A DNA stretch of 64,000 nucleotides. Source: Microbacterium hydrocarbonoxydans (GTDB lineage Bacteria; Actinomycetota; Actinomycetes; Actinomycetales; Microbacteriaceae). This document shows positions 8,139 through 15,925 of the stretch, piece by piece. Position 1 is the stretch's first letter, and each line of letters starts with the position of its first letter. Below the pieces are notes generated by a model that was not told the origin of the DNA, made no database searches, and worked only from the letters and a program-made list of their open reading frames with translations. Location: NCBI RefSeq assembly GCF_023715885.1, contig NZ_JAMBOY010000004.1:124001-188000 (forward strand), read 5' to 3'. The position numbers and the translations under genes were made by a program.

Positions 8139-8210
8139 TGCGCGATACTGGGATCGAACCAGTGACCTCTTCCGTGTCAGGGAAGCGCGCTACCGCTGCG
8201 CCAATCGCGC
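8139..8210 (-). tRNA. tRNA-Val (GAC)
   Basis: 72 nt. The acceptor stem is GCGCGAT/ATCGCGC with discriminator A, the D arm is GCGCAGCGGTAGCGC, and the anticodon loop CTGACAC gives GAC (Val). The T arm is CTGGTTCGATCCCAG. CCA is not encoded. It is the last of three minus-strand tRNA genes. Confidence 0.95.
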
Positions 8211-8235
8211 CCATGTGGGCTATTCAGTTTCAGAG

Positions 8236-8306
8236 AGGTGGCGACGGGATTCGAACCCGTGTAAACGGCTTTGCAGGCCGGTGCCTAGCCGCTCGGCCAC
8301 GCCACC
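8236..8306 (-). tRNA. tRNA-Cys (GCA)
   Basis: 71 nt. The acceptor is GGTGGCG/CGCCACC with discriminator U, and the anticodon loop CTGCAAA gives GCA (Cys). The T arm is ACGGGTTCGAATCCCGT. CCA is not encoded. It is the middle gene of the Gly-Cys-Val unit. Confidence 0.95.
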
Positions 8307-8360
8307 GTGTGGATTGACCCCACGTGCTGAAGGCCCTCCGAAGAAGGCCCCTGCACTTGA

Positions 8361-8432
8361 GCGGATGACGAGACTCGAACTCGCGACCCCAACCTTGGCA
8401 AGGTTGTGCGCTACCAACTGCGCTACATCCGC
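8361..8432 (-). tRNA. tRNA-Gly (GCC)
   Basis: 72 nt. The acceptor is GCGGATG/CATCCGC with discriminator U, and the anticodon loop TTGCCAA gives GCC (Gly). CCA is not encoded. It is the first gene of the Gly-Cys-Val unit, an order common in Actinobacteria. Confidence 0.95.
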
Positions 8433-8584
8433 GTTGTTCCCGGTTGTTGTCCCGGGCACTTATGAAACATTAGCCGATGATCGGCCGGTGTCCAAACCGG
8501 TGTCGATTCTCGCGCGTGTCCCCCGCGGTGGTCATCGGGTGCCGCAAGCGTCGGGTAGTATCGGTTGACGTACCCCACGGGTAT

Positions 8585-8660
8585 GGGCGATTGGCGCAGT
8601 TGGTAGCGCGCTTCCTTCACACGGAAGAGGTCATCGGTTCGAGTCCGGTATCGCCCACCA
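8585..8660 (+). tRNA. tRNA-Val (CAC), CCA encoded
   Basis: 76 nt including an encoded CCA at 8658-8660. The acceptor is GGGCGAT/ATCGCCC with discriminator A, and the anticodon loop TTCACAC gives CAC (Val). It is divergent from the Gly-Cys-Val unit, so two valine isoacceptors lie back to back. Confidence 0.95.
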
Positions 8661-8663
8661 GAC

Positions 8664-8698
8664 AGAAGCCCCGCAGCCTCCCGGCGTGCGGGGCTTCT
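8664..8698 (+). terminator. Terminator after tRNA-Val (CAC)
   Basis: A perfect 12-bp stem (8664-8675 with 8687-8698) with an 11-nt loop follows the tRNA by 3 nt and is trailed by TCC. Confidence 0.8.
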
Positions 8699-8722
8699 TC
8701 CGTCGATCTGGACAGCCGTTGC

Positions 8723-8728
8723 TACCGT
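8723..8728 (+). promoter_or_regulatory. -10 hexamer TACCGT, leaderless start
   Basis: TACCGT ends 6 nt before the GTG at 8735. Confidence 0.45.
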
Positions 8729-8734
8729 GGCGGT

Positions 8735-9187
8735 GTGACATCGCTGCTCGACGACTTCCTCTCCGGCGACCCGTCGCGAGTGCTGCACGCCACCTGGGAG
8801 ACGATCGCCTCTCGCGACACCGCTGTGCTCCGGCCGCTCGTTCGGGCCGCCTCCCGCATCAGGCGTGCGACCGACGGTCTGGACCTCGGCGGAATCATCT
8901 ACGCGAACCGCGGCCATCTCGAGCACGCACTCGACAAGCTGGCGCAGTTCGGCGCCGGCGAATGCTGGTGCGCCGGGTACGTCGGTATCCTCACCTTCGA
9001 TCCGAGGAAGGAGGAGGCCGTCGCTCACGTGCGCATCGTCTCCACGAGCGAGCCAGGATGGTCGATGACCTACGAGTGCGAGTGCGTCGTCTGCGGTCTC
9101 ACGTTCGACGTCGAGCAGGGTGATTACCACTTCATGTGGTGGAGGTGGGTGCCGCGAGGGGCGATCCGCCCGCTCCCGAGAAGGTGA
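8735..9187 (+). CDS. Hypothetical protein with clustered cysteines
   Basis: 150 aa. The N-terminal half is helical (SLLDDFLSGDPSRVLHATWE to IYANRGHLEHALDKL). The second half is beta-rich and has Cys pairs ECWCAGY and YECECVVCGLTF that could bind a metal. No family is recognised. The aromatic, cysteine-containing beta part recalls small immunity-type or cytosolic binding proteins, but that is a weak impression. The start is a GTG set by a leaderless -10. It sits alone between the tRNA genes and a GIY-YIG-type gene on the same strand. Confidence 0.6.
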   Translation: MTSLLDDFLSGDPSRVLHATWETIASRDTAVLRPLVRAASRIRRATDGLDLGGIIYANRGHLEHALDKLAQFGAGECWCAGYVGILTFDPRKEEAVAHVRIVSTSEPGWSMTYECECVVCGLTFDVEQGDYHFMWWRWVPRGAIRPLPRR

Positions 9188-9204
9188 ATGTCGGCGGCTC
9201 CGGC

Positions 9205-9210
9205 TAGCGT
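9205..9210 (+). promoter_or_regulatory. -10 hexamer TAGCGT, leaderless start
   Basis: TAGCGT ends 6 nt before the GTG at 9217, inside the 29-nt gap to the previous gene. Confidence 0.5.
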
Positions 9211-9216
9211 CTCGGC

Positions 9217-9639
9217 GTGCCGAGAATCACACTGCCCGACCCGTGCTCGCTGTGCGGTCGACTCGAGGCCGACCGGCTCGTTGGTCGGCTCGTCTGCGCA
9301 TGGTGCGGGTGGCGGCGCGGCGACGCACCGGACGCTGATCTGCCCCGCCCAGTCGTCGAGGTCGTCTACTACCTGCGCTTCGACCGCAGGGTGAAGATCG
9401 GCACGAGCGGGCGACCACGTCAGCGCCTCGCAGCGATCCGCCACGATGAGCTGCTCGCGTTCGAGCCGGGCGGACGTGACCTCGAGCAGGCCAGGCACCG
9501 CGAGTTCGCGTCGATCCGCGAGGGCGGTGAGTGGTTCACCCTGACGGCCGAACTCGAATACCACGTGGCGGCACTGCGGACGACGTCGGATCCTTGGCAG
9601 CTGTACGCGCGATGGGTAGCCGCGGCCATGCAGAGATGA
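9217..9639 (+). CDS. Zinc ribbon plus GIY-YIG-like (T5orf172/MUG113) protein
   Basis: 140 aa. The first 40 residues carry a CSLC/CAWC zinc-ribbon pair. Residues 48-115 match the GIY-YIG nuclease fold of the T5orf172/MUG113 type: VYYLRF (the GIY-like strand), VKIGTS (the YIG-like strand), an Arg-rich helix RPRQRLAAI, then DLEQARHREF with the conserved Glu and GEWF. Such proteins are DNA-binding or nicking enzymes of phages and bacteria. Whether this one cleaves is unclear, because the family often keeps the fold without a known substrate. It stands alone with its own leaderless promoter and ends at a hairpin shared with the convergent SPW gene. Confidence 0.72.
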   Translation: MPRITLPDPCSLCGRLEADRLVGRLVCAWCGWRRGDAPDADLPRPVVEVVYYLRFDRRVKIGTSGRPRQRLAAIRHDELLAFEPGGRDLEQARHREFASIREGGEWFTLTAELEYHVAALRTTSDPWQLYARWVAAAMQR

Positions 9640-9643
9640 GGGC

Positions 9644-9672
9644 CCGCAGGAACGGACCGATCGTTCCTGCGG
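9644..9672. terminator. Bidirectional terminator
   Basis: A perfect 11-bp stem (9644-9654 with 9662-9672) is extended by GAGGG/CCCTC with one internal mismatch. It lies between the convergent GIY-YIG and SPW genes. Confidence 0.8.
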
Positions 9673-9690
9673 ACCCTCGGTCTAAGGGGG

Positions 9691-10071
9691 TCAGGCGCGG
9701 GCGGCCGTGACCTTCGCAGGCTGCGGCTGCGAGAACAGCACCACAACGATCACGGCGACGCCGACGACGACGTGCGGGAGCCACACGTTCGGCGCCTGGT
9801 TGGCGAAGCCGAAGATCCAGGGCGATAGGGCCAGGAACAGGCTGGCCACGATGTCGAACACGAGGTGGACGGGCATCGGGATGAAGCCGAAGGGGCCCCA
9901 CTCGTACTTCGTGAACAGGCTGTAGACGATCAGGCCGACGCCGAGCACGATCGGGATGATCACGGCCGGGCCGCCCATGCCCGCGAAGCCGAACAGCCAG
10001 GGGGCCGCGATGAGCGCCACGCCGACGACGTAGTCGAGGATTCCGTGGACCTTGGTGGGGATGAAACGCAT
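9691..10071 (-). CDS. SPW repeat integral membrane protein
   Basis: 126 aa with four transmembrane helices. Two SPW-type repeats are visible: AAPWLFGFAG in the first half and LSPWIFGFAN in the second, each followed by a hydrophobic helix. The SPW family is of unknown function and often duplicated in Actinobacteria. The start ATG 10071 has an excellent AAGGAGG 5 nt upstream, so this gene, unlike many neighbours, uses a classic leader. It is monocistronic, ending at a strong hairpin. The 194 bp upstream (10072-10265) hold no gene or element I can name. Confidence 0.8.
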   Translation of the reverse strand: MRFIPTKVHGILDYVVGVALIAAPWLFGFAGMGGPAVIIPIVLGVGLIVYSLFTKYEWGPFGFIPMPVHLVFDIVASLFLALSPWIFGFANQAPNVWLPHVVVGVAVIVVVLFSQPQPAKVTAARA

Positions 10072-10265
10072 GATTCCTCCTTGGTGCGCCGCTTCCTGCG
10101 GCTCACTGATGGTTCGCCGCCCGCCGGGAATCGGATTGCGAGAGATTCCTCATGCGCTGACCGGATGACGTCGCCCCGCCTTCTCCTCCGTGCGATCACC
10201 CTGTCCGCCTGCCGGCGTGTGTCACGCCCGGGCAGCAGGCGAAGCGCTCGGCGAACGGCGCAGGA

Positions 10266-10847
10266 TCAGCCGTCCGTCCATCCGTAACGGTGGGACAGCG
10301 CAGCGGCCACCCGTCCGTAGCGCGTCCGGTCGAGCACCGCGGCCTCTCTGCGCAGCCCCGTCTCGTGCACGCTGTAGAGCTGCTCGATGTCGACCCACGA
10401 CTCGCGACGCTGCGAGTCCCACTCCCCCGCGCCGATCGAGAGGTAGTCCCGGTCGCCGTCGTGGGGACGACTCGTCATCCGCACCGCGTAGACCCGGTCG
10501 GCAGACTGTCGTCCGATCACGAGCAGTGGACGGTCTTTGCCTCGTCCGTCGTTCTCCTCGTACGGCACCCAGGTCCAGATGATCTCGCCGGCGTCCGGCG
10601 CACCGTCGCGATCGGGAGCGTAGCCGAGACGCAGGTCGTCGACACGGTCGGCGTCGATCCGCACCGTGGCGGCGCCGAGGGCGTCCGTCCCTCGCGCGCG
10701 ACGCTCCGCGCCCTCCGTCTCCGCGGAACGCCGGACGCGCGCGACAGGGCCTCTCGGACGAGTCGTCGTCCGAGAGGCCCTGTTCGATCCGAATGCGCGG
10801 AGGAGGATCTGCGAGAGTGCGTTCAGGATGCCGTTGCCGTTGCTCAC
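10266..10847 (-). CDS. PemK/MazF family toxin-like protein (no antitoxin seen)
   Basis: 193 aa. Residues 1-60 are a basic, helix-breaking extension. From about residue 85 the sequence has the PemK/MazF barrel signature: GEIIWTWVPYEE, GKDRPLLVIGR, then AVRMTSRPHDGDRDYLSIGAG and WDSQRRESWVDIEQLYSV. MazF proteins are sequence-specific endoribonucleases normally held by an antitoxin encoded just upstream. Here the upstream gene is the ammonium transporter and no small antitoxin frame is present. A similar orphan form with the N-terminal extension occurs in Microbacteriaceae and may be a housekeeping derivative. The start GTG 10847 follows a -10 TAGGGT by 6 nt. Confidence 0.78.
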   Translation of the reverse strand: MSNGNGILNALSQILLRAFGSNRASRTTTRPRGPVARVRRSAETEGAERRARGTDALGAATVRIDADRVDDLRLGYAPDRDGAPDAGEIIWTWVPYEENDGRGKDRPLLVIGRQSADRVYAVRMTSRPHDGDRDYLSIGAGEWDSQRRESWVDIEQLYSVHETGLRREAAVLDRTRYGRVAAALSHRYGWTDG

Positions 10848-10853
10848 ACGGTC

Positions 10854-10859
10854 ACCCTA
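10854..10859 (-). promoter_or_regulatory. -10 hexamer TAGGGT, leaderless start
   Basis: TAGGGT (minus strand) ends 6 nt before the GTG at 10847, in the 19-bp gap after the transporter stop. Confidence 0.5.
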
Positions 10860-10866
10860 TGGCAGC

Positions 10867-12105
10867 TCACGCGTCTGCCAGCGCGTAGCCTTCCTCGCCG
10901 TGGACGACCTGGTCGACGCCCGCGATCTCGTCCTCGTTGGTGACGCGGAAGCCGATCGTCTTCTGGATCGCGAAGCCGATGATGAATGCCACCACGAAGG
11001 AGTAGATCAGCACGCCGGCCGCGGCGATGACCTGCACGGCCAGCTGGCGGGCGTCGCCGCCCACGAAGAGGCCGGTGTCGGTCGCGAAGAAGCCGAGGTA
11101 GACGGTTCCGATGAGACCGCCGACGAGGTGGATGCCGACCACGTCGAGCGAGTCGTCGAAGCCGAGGCGGAACTTCAGCTCGATGGCCAGGGCGCAGACG
11201 ACACCGGCGACCGCTCCGAGCAGCAGGGCCCAGCCCGGCGTCAGGTTGGCACACGCGGGGGTGATCGCGACGAGGCCCGCGACGGCGCCGGATGCGGCGC
11301 CCACCGAGGTCGGCTTGCCGTCCTTGATCTTCTCCACCAGGATCCAACCGAGGATGGCGGCCGCCGTGGCGCCGAGGGTGTTGAGGCCGATGAGACCGAC
11401 ACCGCCCATGTCCTCCGCGAGCCACTCGGCTCCGGCGTTGAAGCCGAACCAGCCGAACCAGAGCAGCGCGGCGCCGAGCAGCGTCAGGGGCACGTTGTGC
11501 GGCTTGAGGATGCCCTTCTGGAACCCGATGCGCTTGCCGAGGACCAGCGCGAGGGCGAGCGCCGCGGCGCCGGCGTTGATGTGCACGGCCGTGCCACCCG
11601 CGTAGTCGATGACGCCGATGCCGCTGTCCTCACCGAACAGGGCCGTGCCGAGGTTCATGATCCAGCCGCCGCCCCAAACCCATGCGGCGACCGGGAAGTA
11701 GCCGACGGTGGCGAAGATGCCCGCGAAGATCAGCCAGCTGCCGAACTTCGCGCGGTCGGCGATCGCGCCCGAGATGAGGGCCACGGTGATGATCGCGAAG
11801 GTCGCACCGTAGGCGACTCCGAGCAGAGCGACGTTGGACCCCTCGCCCGACGCGAGGCTCGAGAGTCCGAAGTCGGCGAACGGGTTGCCCGCGAACGCCA
11901 TCGGGTTGTCGACCGCGCTCATCGAGAAGCCGAAGAGGATCCAGAGCACTGCGACGAGACCGATGGAGCCGAAGCTCATCATCATCATGCTGACGACGCT
12001 CTTGGCCTTCACGAGGCCGCCGTAGAAGAAGGCGACGCCGGGCGTCATGAGCAGGACGAGGGCGGTCGCGGTGATCGCCCAGGAGATGTTGCCTGGAGCA
12101 TCCAT
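10867..12105 (-). CDS. amtB: Ammonium transporter, Amt family
   Basis: 412 aa, about eleven transmembrane helices, the usual Amt length. Signature segments are visible: VAFFYGGLVKAKS near the N-terminus, the DYAGGTAVHINAG segment with the first pore histidine, the LLWFGWFGFNAG segment, and VVGIHLVGGLIG with the second pore histidine. It imports ammonium across the cytoplasmic membrane. The cytosolic tail is short and acidic. The start ATG 12105 has GTGAGG 8 nt upstream; the GTG four codons earlier would consume that site. No glnK or glnD is adjacent. Two GTNAC-type motifs upstream suggest control by a nitrogen regulator. Confidence 0.93.
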   Translation of the reverse strand: MDAPGNISWAITATALVLLMTPGVAFFYGGLVKAKSVVSMMMMSFGSIGLVAVLWILFGFSMSAVDNPMAFAGNPFADFGLSSLASGEGSNVALLGVAYGATFAIITVALISGAIADRAKFGSWLIFAGIFATVGYFPVAAWVWGGGWIMNLGTALFGEDSGIGVIDYAGGTAVHINAGAAALALALVLGKRIGFQKGILKPHNVPLTLLGAALLWFGWFGFNAGAEWLAEDMGGVGLIGLNTLGATAAAILGWILVEKIKDGKPTSVGAASGAVAGLVAITPACANLTPGWALLLGAVAGVVCALAIELKFRLGFDDSLDVVGIHLVGGLIGTVYLGFFATDTGLFVGGDARQLAVQVIAAAGVLIYSFVVAFIIGFAIQKTIGFRVTNEDEIAGVDQVVHGEEGYALADA

Positions 12106-12176
12106 GAAGAACCTCACATTCGGGTGACTGAGAGCTTCAGTGTGACGAGGCTCGATTTCAGGAATGCGCGAGGTGT

Positions 12177-12223
12177 GTTGCAGGGACGTTACAGCAGGAC
12201 CCGCTATGTGAACATCGCGTTAC
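12177..12223 (-). promoter_or_regulatory. Candidate GlnR-type binding boxes upstream of amtB
   Basis: Reading the minus strand, GTAAC-N6-GCAAC (12192-12177) fits the GlnR consensus gTnAC-N6-GnAAC. A second motif, GTAAC-N6-TTCAC (12223-12208), starts 31 nt further upstream, close to three helical turns. The second half is degenerate. The identity of the regulator is inferred from the gene it precedes. Confidence 0.4.
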
Positions 12224-13272
12224 GCGCCGCTGCGATCCGCATGCGTGAGAGCGTTGAGTCGCGACACCGCCCGGAGGTACTTCTTGCGGTATCCGCCGCC
12301 GAGCATCTCGTCGGAGAAGACGCCGTCCAGCCCGACTCCCGTGGCGACGATCGGGATCTGCGCGTCGTAGACCCGGTCGACGAAGGCGACGAAACGGAGC
12401 GCCTCGGACTGGTCGGTCAGCACCCGCACGTCGCGGAGCCCGACGAGGCCGAGCCCGGTGATGAGACGGATGTACCGCGACGGATGCACCCGGGCGAGAT
12501 GACGGATCACGTCGTCGAAGGAGTCGTCGGATGCCGTGCCCGCCGCGGCGCCGGTCTGCACCGCCTCCGCGTACGCGGCCGGATCGCTCACGACGGCCTG
12601 GCCGTCGAGCGCGCGCTGTCGGAAGTCGACGCCGTCGATGCGGAGGGTCTGGAAGCTGTCGGCCATCGCGTGGATCTCGCGGAGGAAGTCCTGCGCGGCG
12701 AATCGGCCTTCGCCCAGGGCATTGGGCGGCGTGTTCGAGGTGGCCGCGAGGCGCGTACCGGTCGGGACGAGCTCGCCGAGGAGCCTCGTCATGACCATCG
12801 TGTCGCCCGGGTCGTCGAGTTCGAACTCGTCGATGCACAGCAGATCGGCACCCTTGAGGAGATCGACCGTGTTCTTGTAGCCGAGCGCGCCGACGAGAGC
12901 GGTGTACTCGATGAACGACCCGAAGTACTTCCGACGCGCGGGCATCGCGTGGTAGATCGATGCGAGCAGGTGGGTCTTGCCGACGCCGAAGCCGCCGTCG
13001 AGGTACACGCCCGGCTTCATCTCGGGCTCCTTCTTCGCCCGGCTGAACAGCCCGCCGCGCTTGACGGGCCCTCCGCCTCGGCCGGCGAAACGGGTCAGCG
13101 TCTCCTTCGCCTGCTCCTGCGACGGGTACTCGGGGTCGGCGCGGTAGCTGTCGAAGGTGGCGCCGTCGAACTGCGGCGGCGGCACGAGGCTCGCCAGCAT
13201 CTCGGGACCGGTGACGGTCGGCTCGCGGTCGATGAGGTGCACGAGGCCCGTGCGGGTGGGCGTGTCGGTCAT
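12220..13272 (-). CDS. zapE: ZapE/AFG1-like cell division ATPase
   Basis: 350 aa, a P-loop ATPase of the AFG1/ZapE family. The Walker A motif GGFGVGKTH lies near residue 105 and Walker [17 protein letters not shown] near 155, with SNTPPN and [11 protein letters not shown] further on. ZapE promotes division and FtsZ ring dynamics in Gram-negatives; in actinobacteria the role is presumed similar but is not shown. The start ATG 13272 is preceded by AGGA; in-frame upstream codons are unlikely to be translated. It is divergent from the rhodanese gene (146-bp spacer). Confidence 0.88.
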   Translation of the reverse strand: MTDTPTRTGLVHLIDREPTVTGPEMLASLVPPPQFDGATFDSYRADPEYPSQEQAKETLTRFAGRGGGPVKRGGLFSRAKKEPEMKPGVYLDGGFGVGKTHLLASIYHAMPARRKYFGSFIEYTALVGALGYKNTVDLLKGADLLCIDEFELDDPGDTMVMTRLLGELVPTGTRLAATSNTPPNALGEGRFAAQDFLREIHAMADSFQTLRIDGVDFRQRALDGQAVVSDPAAYAEAVQTGAAAGTASDDSFDDVIRHLARVHPSRYIRLITGLGLVGLRDVRVLTDQSEALRFVAFVDRVYDAQIPIVATGVGLDGVFSDEMLGGGYRKKYLRAVSRLNALTHADRSGA

Positions 13273-13418
13273 CACGGTCCTGGATCTGGTGCTCACCTGT
13301 GTCGAAGTCTTACGAATCGGGTCCGGAGTGCACGGCGTGGATCTATCGTCGAAGTGTCGGCTCCACACTACGCCGTCACCACCCGCCCCATCGCCGCTCA
13401 CCGACTGAGGAGATCCCT

Positions 13419-14312
13419 GTGGCCATCGAGTTCGACACGTCATCGTCCAAGTTCGCCGAGTACGCCGAGCCCGGCCGGCTCGTGACCACGGAATGGCTCG
13501 CAGAGCACCTGGGCGCCCCCGGTCTCGTCGTCGTCGAGTCCGACGAGGACGTGCTGCTCTACGAGACCGGCCACATCCCCGGTGCGGTGAAGGTCGACTG
13601 GCACACAGAGCTCAACGACCCGGTCGTCCGCGACTACGTCGACGGCGAGGGATTCGCCGCCCTGCTCAGCCGCAAGGGGATCTCGCGCGACGACACGGTG
13701 GTCATCTACGGCGATAAGAACAACTGGTGGGCCGCGTACGCACTCTGGGTGTTCTCGCTCTTCGGCCACGAGGACGTGCGCCTGCTCGACGGAGGCCGCG
13801 ACCGCTGGATCGCCGAGGGTCGCGAGATCACGCGCGAAGCGCCGGCGGTGACGCCGACGGAGTACCCGGTCGTCGAGCGCGACGACTCGCGCATCCGCGC
13901 CTACAAGGAGGATGTCCTCGCGCACATCGGCAAGCCGCTGATCGACGTCCGCTCCCCCGAGGAGTACAGCGGAGAGCGCACGACCGCGCCCGCCTACCCC
14001 GAGGAGGGCACGTTGCGCGCAGGTCACATCCCCGCCGCGCAGAGCGTGCCGTGGGCGAAGGCCGTGGCAGACGACGGCGGCTTCAAGTCGCGCGCCGAGC
14101 TCGATGCGATCTACCGCGACGGCGCCGGTCTGAAGGACGGCGATGAGGTCGTTGCCTACTGCCGCATCGGCGAGCGGTCCAGCCACACCTGGTTCGTGCT
14201 GAAGCACCTGCTCGGGTTCGACGACGTCCGCAACTACGACGGATCATGGACGGAGTGGGGCAGCGCGGTCCGCGTTCCGATCGTCACGGGGTCGGAGCCG
14301 GGCAACGCCTGA
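13419..14312 (+). CDS. sseA: Thiosulfate sulfurtransferase (rhodanese, SseA type)
   Basis: 297 aa, two rhodanese domains. The first (residues 20-140) is inactive-type: the loop position after VVIYGD lacks Cys. The second (about 165-295) has the catalytic Cys248 in the active loop CRIGERSS. The enzyme moves sulfane sulfur from thiosulfate or a mercapto-acid to an acceptor. The start is GTG 13419 with GAGGAGA 6 nt upstream. It is followed 18 nt later by a SufE gene, so the pair probably forms a sulfur relay. Confidence 0.92.
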   Translation: MAIEFDTSSSKFAEYAEPGRLVTTEWLAEHLGAPGLVVVESDEDVLLYETGHIPGAVKVDWHTELNDPVVRDYVDGEGFAALLSRKGISRDDTVVIYGDKNNWWAAYALWVFSLFGHEDVRLLDGGRDRWIAEGREITREAPAVTPTEYPVVERDDSRIRAYKEDVLAHIGKPLIDVRSPEEYSGERTTAPAYPEEGTLRAGHIPAAQSVPWAKAVADDGGFKSRAELDAIYRDGAGLKDGDEVVAYCRIGERSSHTWFVLKHLLGFDDVRNYDGSWTEWGSAVRVPIVTGSEPGNA

Positions 14313-14330
14313 CGTGTGAGAATGACAGGG

Positions 14331-14762
14331 ATGAGCACCTCGCACGTTCCTGACGTCCTCGCCGAGATCCGCGACGGGTTCCTCGAGACCCCCGAGACCG
14401 ATCGTCTGCTGCTCCTCCTGGAGTACGCGGACGAGCTGCCCGAGGTGTCGGAGGAGGTCGCGAACCACCCCGAGATGTGCGAGCGCGTCGCGGAGTGCCA
14501 GTCCCCCGTGTACATCTTCGTCGAGGTGCACGACGACGTGGTGACGATGCACGCCACCGCGCCGCCGGAGGCTCCGACCACACGGGGCTTCGCCAGCATC
14601 CTCGTTCAGGGCATCACCGGGCTGAGCGCCGACGAGGTGCTCGCGATCCCCGACGACTACCCGCAGTCGATCGGGCTCACGAAGGCGGTGTCGCCTCTCC
14701 GGATCGGGGGGATGACCGGCATGCTGATGCGGGCGAAGAAGCAGGTCAGGCAGAAGCGCTGA
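14331..14762 (+). CDS. sufE: SufE family sulfur acceptor protein
   Basis: 143 aa, the usual SufE length. The conserved acceptor cysteine is Cys56 in AECQSPVYIFV; Cys50 lies six residues earlier. SufE takes persulfide from a cysteine desulfurase and passes it to the Fe-S scaffold. No SufS is adjacent; the partner here is a rhodanese, which suggests that thiosulfate-derived sulfur could feed the acceptor. The start ATG 14331 is chosen by alignment to the family; ATG 14322 and GTG 14316 are in frame. The 3' end overlaps the convergent hydrolase gene by 17 bp. Confidence 0.88.
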   Translation: MSTSHVPDVLAEIRDGFLETPETDRLLLLLEYADELPEVSEEVANHPEMCERVAECQSPVYIFVEVHDDVVTMHATAPPEAPTTRGFASILVQGITGLSADEVLAIPDDYPQSIGLTKAVSPLRIGGMTGMLMRAKKQVRQKR

Positions 14763-15900
14763 ATCCCTGGGCGCGCGTCCACTCGGTGATGGCGTCGCTC
14801 CACCCGGCCTGGTCGTAGTTCCACAGCTTCGTGTGCCTGGCGCCGGCGAACGGCGGCATCGTCACCAGGTCGGGGCGTGCCTCCTGCAGAGCATGCGACG
14901 CATCGGCCGGGACGAACCCGTCGTCATCGCTGTGCAGGATGAGGATCGGGACCGCGAGCTCCTCCGCGCGGGCGACCATGTCGAGCCGGTCGAAGGGGAT
15001 GGCATCCTCAGCGCCGCTGAGTCTGGCGGTCAGCGGCACCGATAGAGCGCTCATCGCCAGGTCCGGAAGCGGCGCGCGCAGGCCGATCTCCCTCGCCTGG
15101 AAGCGGAGCACCGTGCGCCAGTCGACGACCGGCGACTCGAGGATGAGACCCGCGATGCGATCACGGTTGCCCGAGCTCACCGCGGTCTGCAGCGCGACGG
15201 CGCCACCCATCGACCAGCCCATCAGGATCACCCGGTCGGCGCCGTGGCGCAGGGCGTACGAGACGGCCGCATCCACGTCGCGCCATTCTGCCGCGCCGAG
15301 AGCGTAAGCCCCGGTGCGGCTTCGAGGCGCCTCGCCGTCGTTGCGGTACGACACCACGAGGTTCGGGAACCCCTCGGCGTGCAGCACCGGCACGGCCCGC
15401 AGGCACTCCGCGCGGGTGACGCCGCGACCGTGCACCTGAATCACCCACGTGGACGACTCAGCCGGGAAGAACCACGCCGGGCACGGTCCTGCGGGTGACC
15501 CGATGAGCACGTTCTCCCAGCGCAGGTGGAGCTCGCTCGGTGTCGAGTAGTACCACCCGCTGAAACCCGCCTGCCTGTCCAGCCTCGCGCCCGGCTCGAC
15601 CTTCGTCAGCAGCTTGCGGCGCACGGTCGTCGCGTCGACGCTGAGCACGGCTCCGAGCTTGACGTAGCCCTCCGTGCCCGACGTGAACAGGCCGTATCGA
15701 CCGGGCAGCTCCGTGTCGGGAGTCCGTACCAGTTCGATCGTCTGCGCGCCGGTGTCCACCGCGATGATCTCGGCGTCGGCCGGGCGCTTCCCCGGCATGA
15801 CCACCCGTCGCGCGACACTCAGCACGAGCAGCGCCGCAGCTGCTCCCAGCGCGACCAGAGCAGGGACAACGAGCGCAACGGCGTGCCTGAGACTCTTCAT
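14746..15900 (-). CDS. Membrane-anchored alpha/beta hydrolase
   Basis: 384 aa. One N-terminal transmembrane helix (residues 8-30) anchors the protein, with the bulk probably outside. A beta-rich insert of about 110 residues precedes the hydrolase core, which starts near WVIQVHGRG (oxyanion region). The nucleophile is the Ser of GWSMGG, followed by Asp in HSDDDGFVP and a His in ARHTKLWN. This is a Ser-Asp-His serine hydrolase resembling bacterial BEM46/FAM108-like proteins; the substrate is unknown. The start ATG 15900 has AGGAGG upstream. The 25-bp gap to the divergent DUF3000 start is very short. Confidence 0.82.
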   Translation of the reverse strand: MKSLRHAVALVVPALVALGAAAALLVLSVARRVVMPGKRPADAEIIAVDTGAQTIELVRTPDTELPGRYGLFTSGTEGYVKLGAVLSVDATTVRRKLLTKVEPGARLDRQAGFSGWYYSTPSELHLRWENVLIGSPAGPCPAWFFPAESSTWVIQVHGRGVTRAECLRAVPVLHAEGFPNLVVSYRNDGEAPRSRTGAYALGAAEWRDVDAAVSYALRHGADRVILMGWSMGGAVALQTAVSSGNRDRIAGLILESPVVDWRTVLRFQAREIGLRAPLPDLAMSALSVPLTARLSGAEDAIPFDRLDMVARAEELAVPILILHSDDDGFVPADASHALQEARPDLVTMPPFAGARHTKLWNYDQAGWSDAITEWTRAQGFSASA

Positions 15901-15913
15901 CGCCTCCTGACTC

Positions 15914-15919
15914 TAGCCT
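15914..15919 (+). promoter_or_regulatory. -10 hexamer TAGCCT, leaderless start
   Basis: TAGCCT ends 6 nt before the GTG at 15926. Confidence 0.5.
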
Positions 15920-15925
15920 GTCACC

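Noticed and set aside
8104..8568. Open frame translating through the tRNA genes
   Set aside because: It consists of tRNA sequence read as protein; no gene.
10666..13485. A 939-codon open frame on the plus strand opposite amtB and zapE
   Set aside because: Its translation is low-complexity (Arg/Asp/Glu-rich) and antisense to two well-recognised genes; open antisense frames are normal in very GC-rich DNA.
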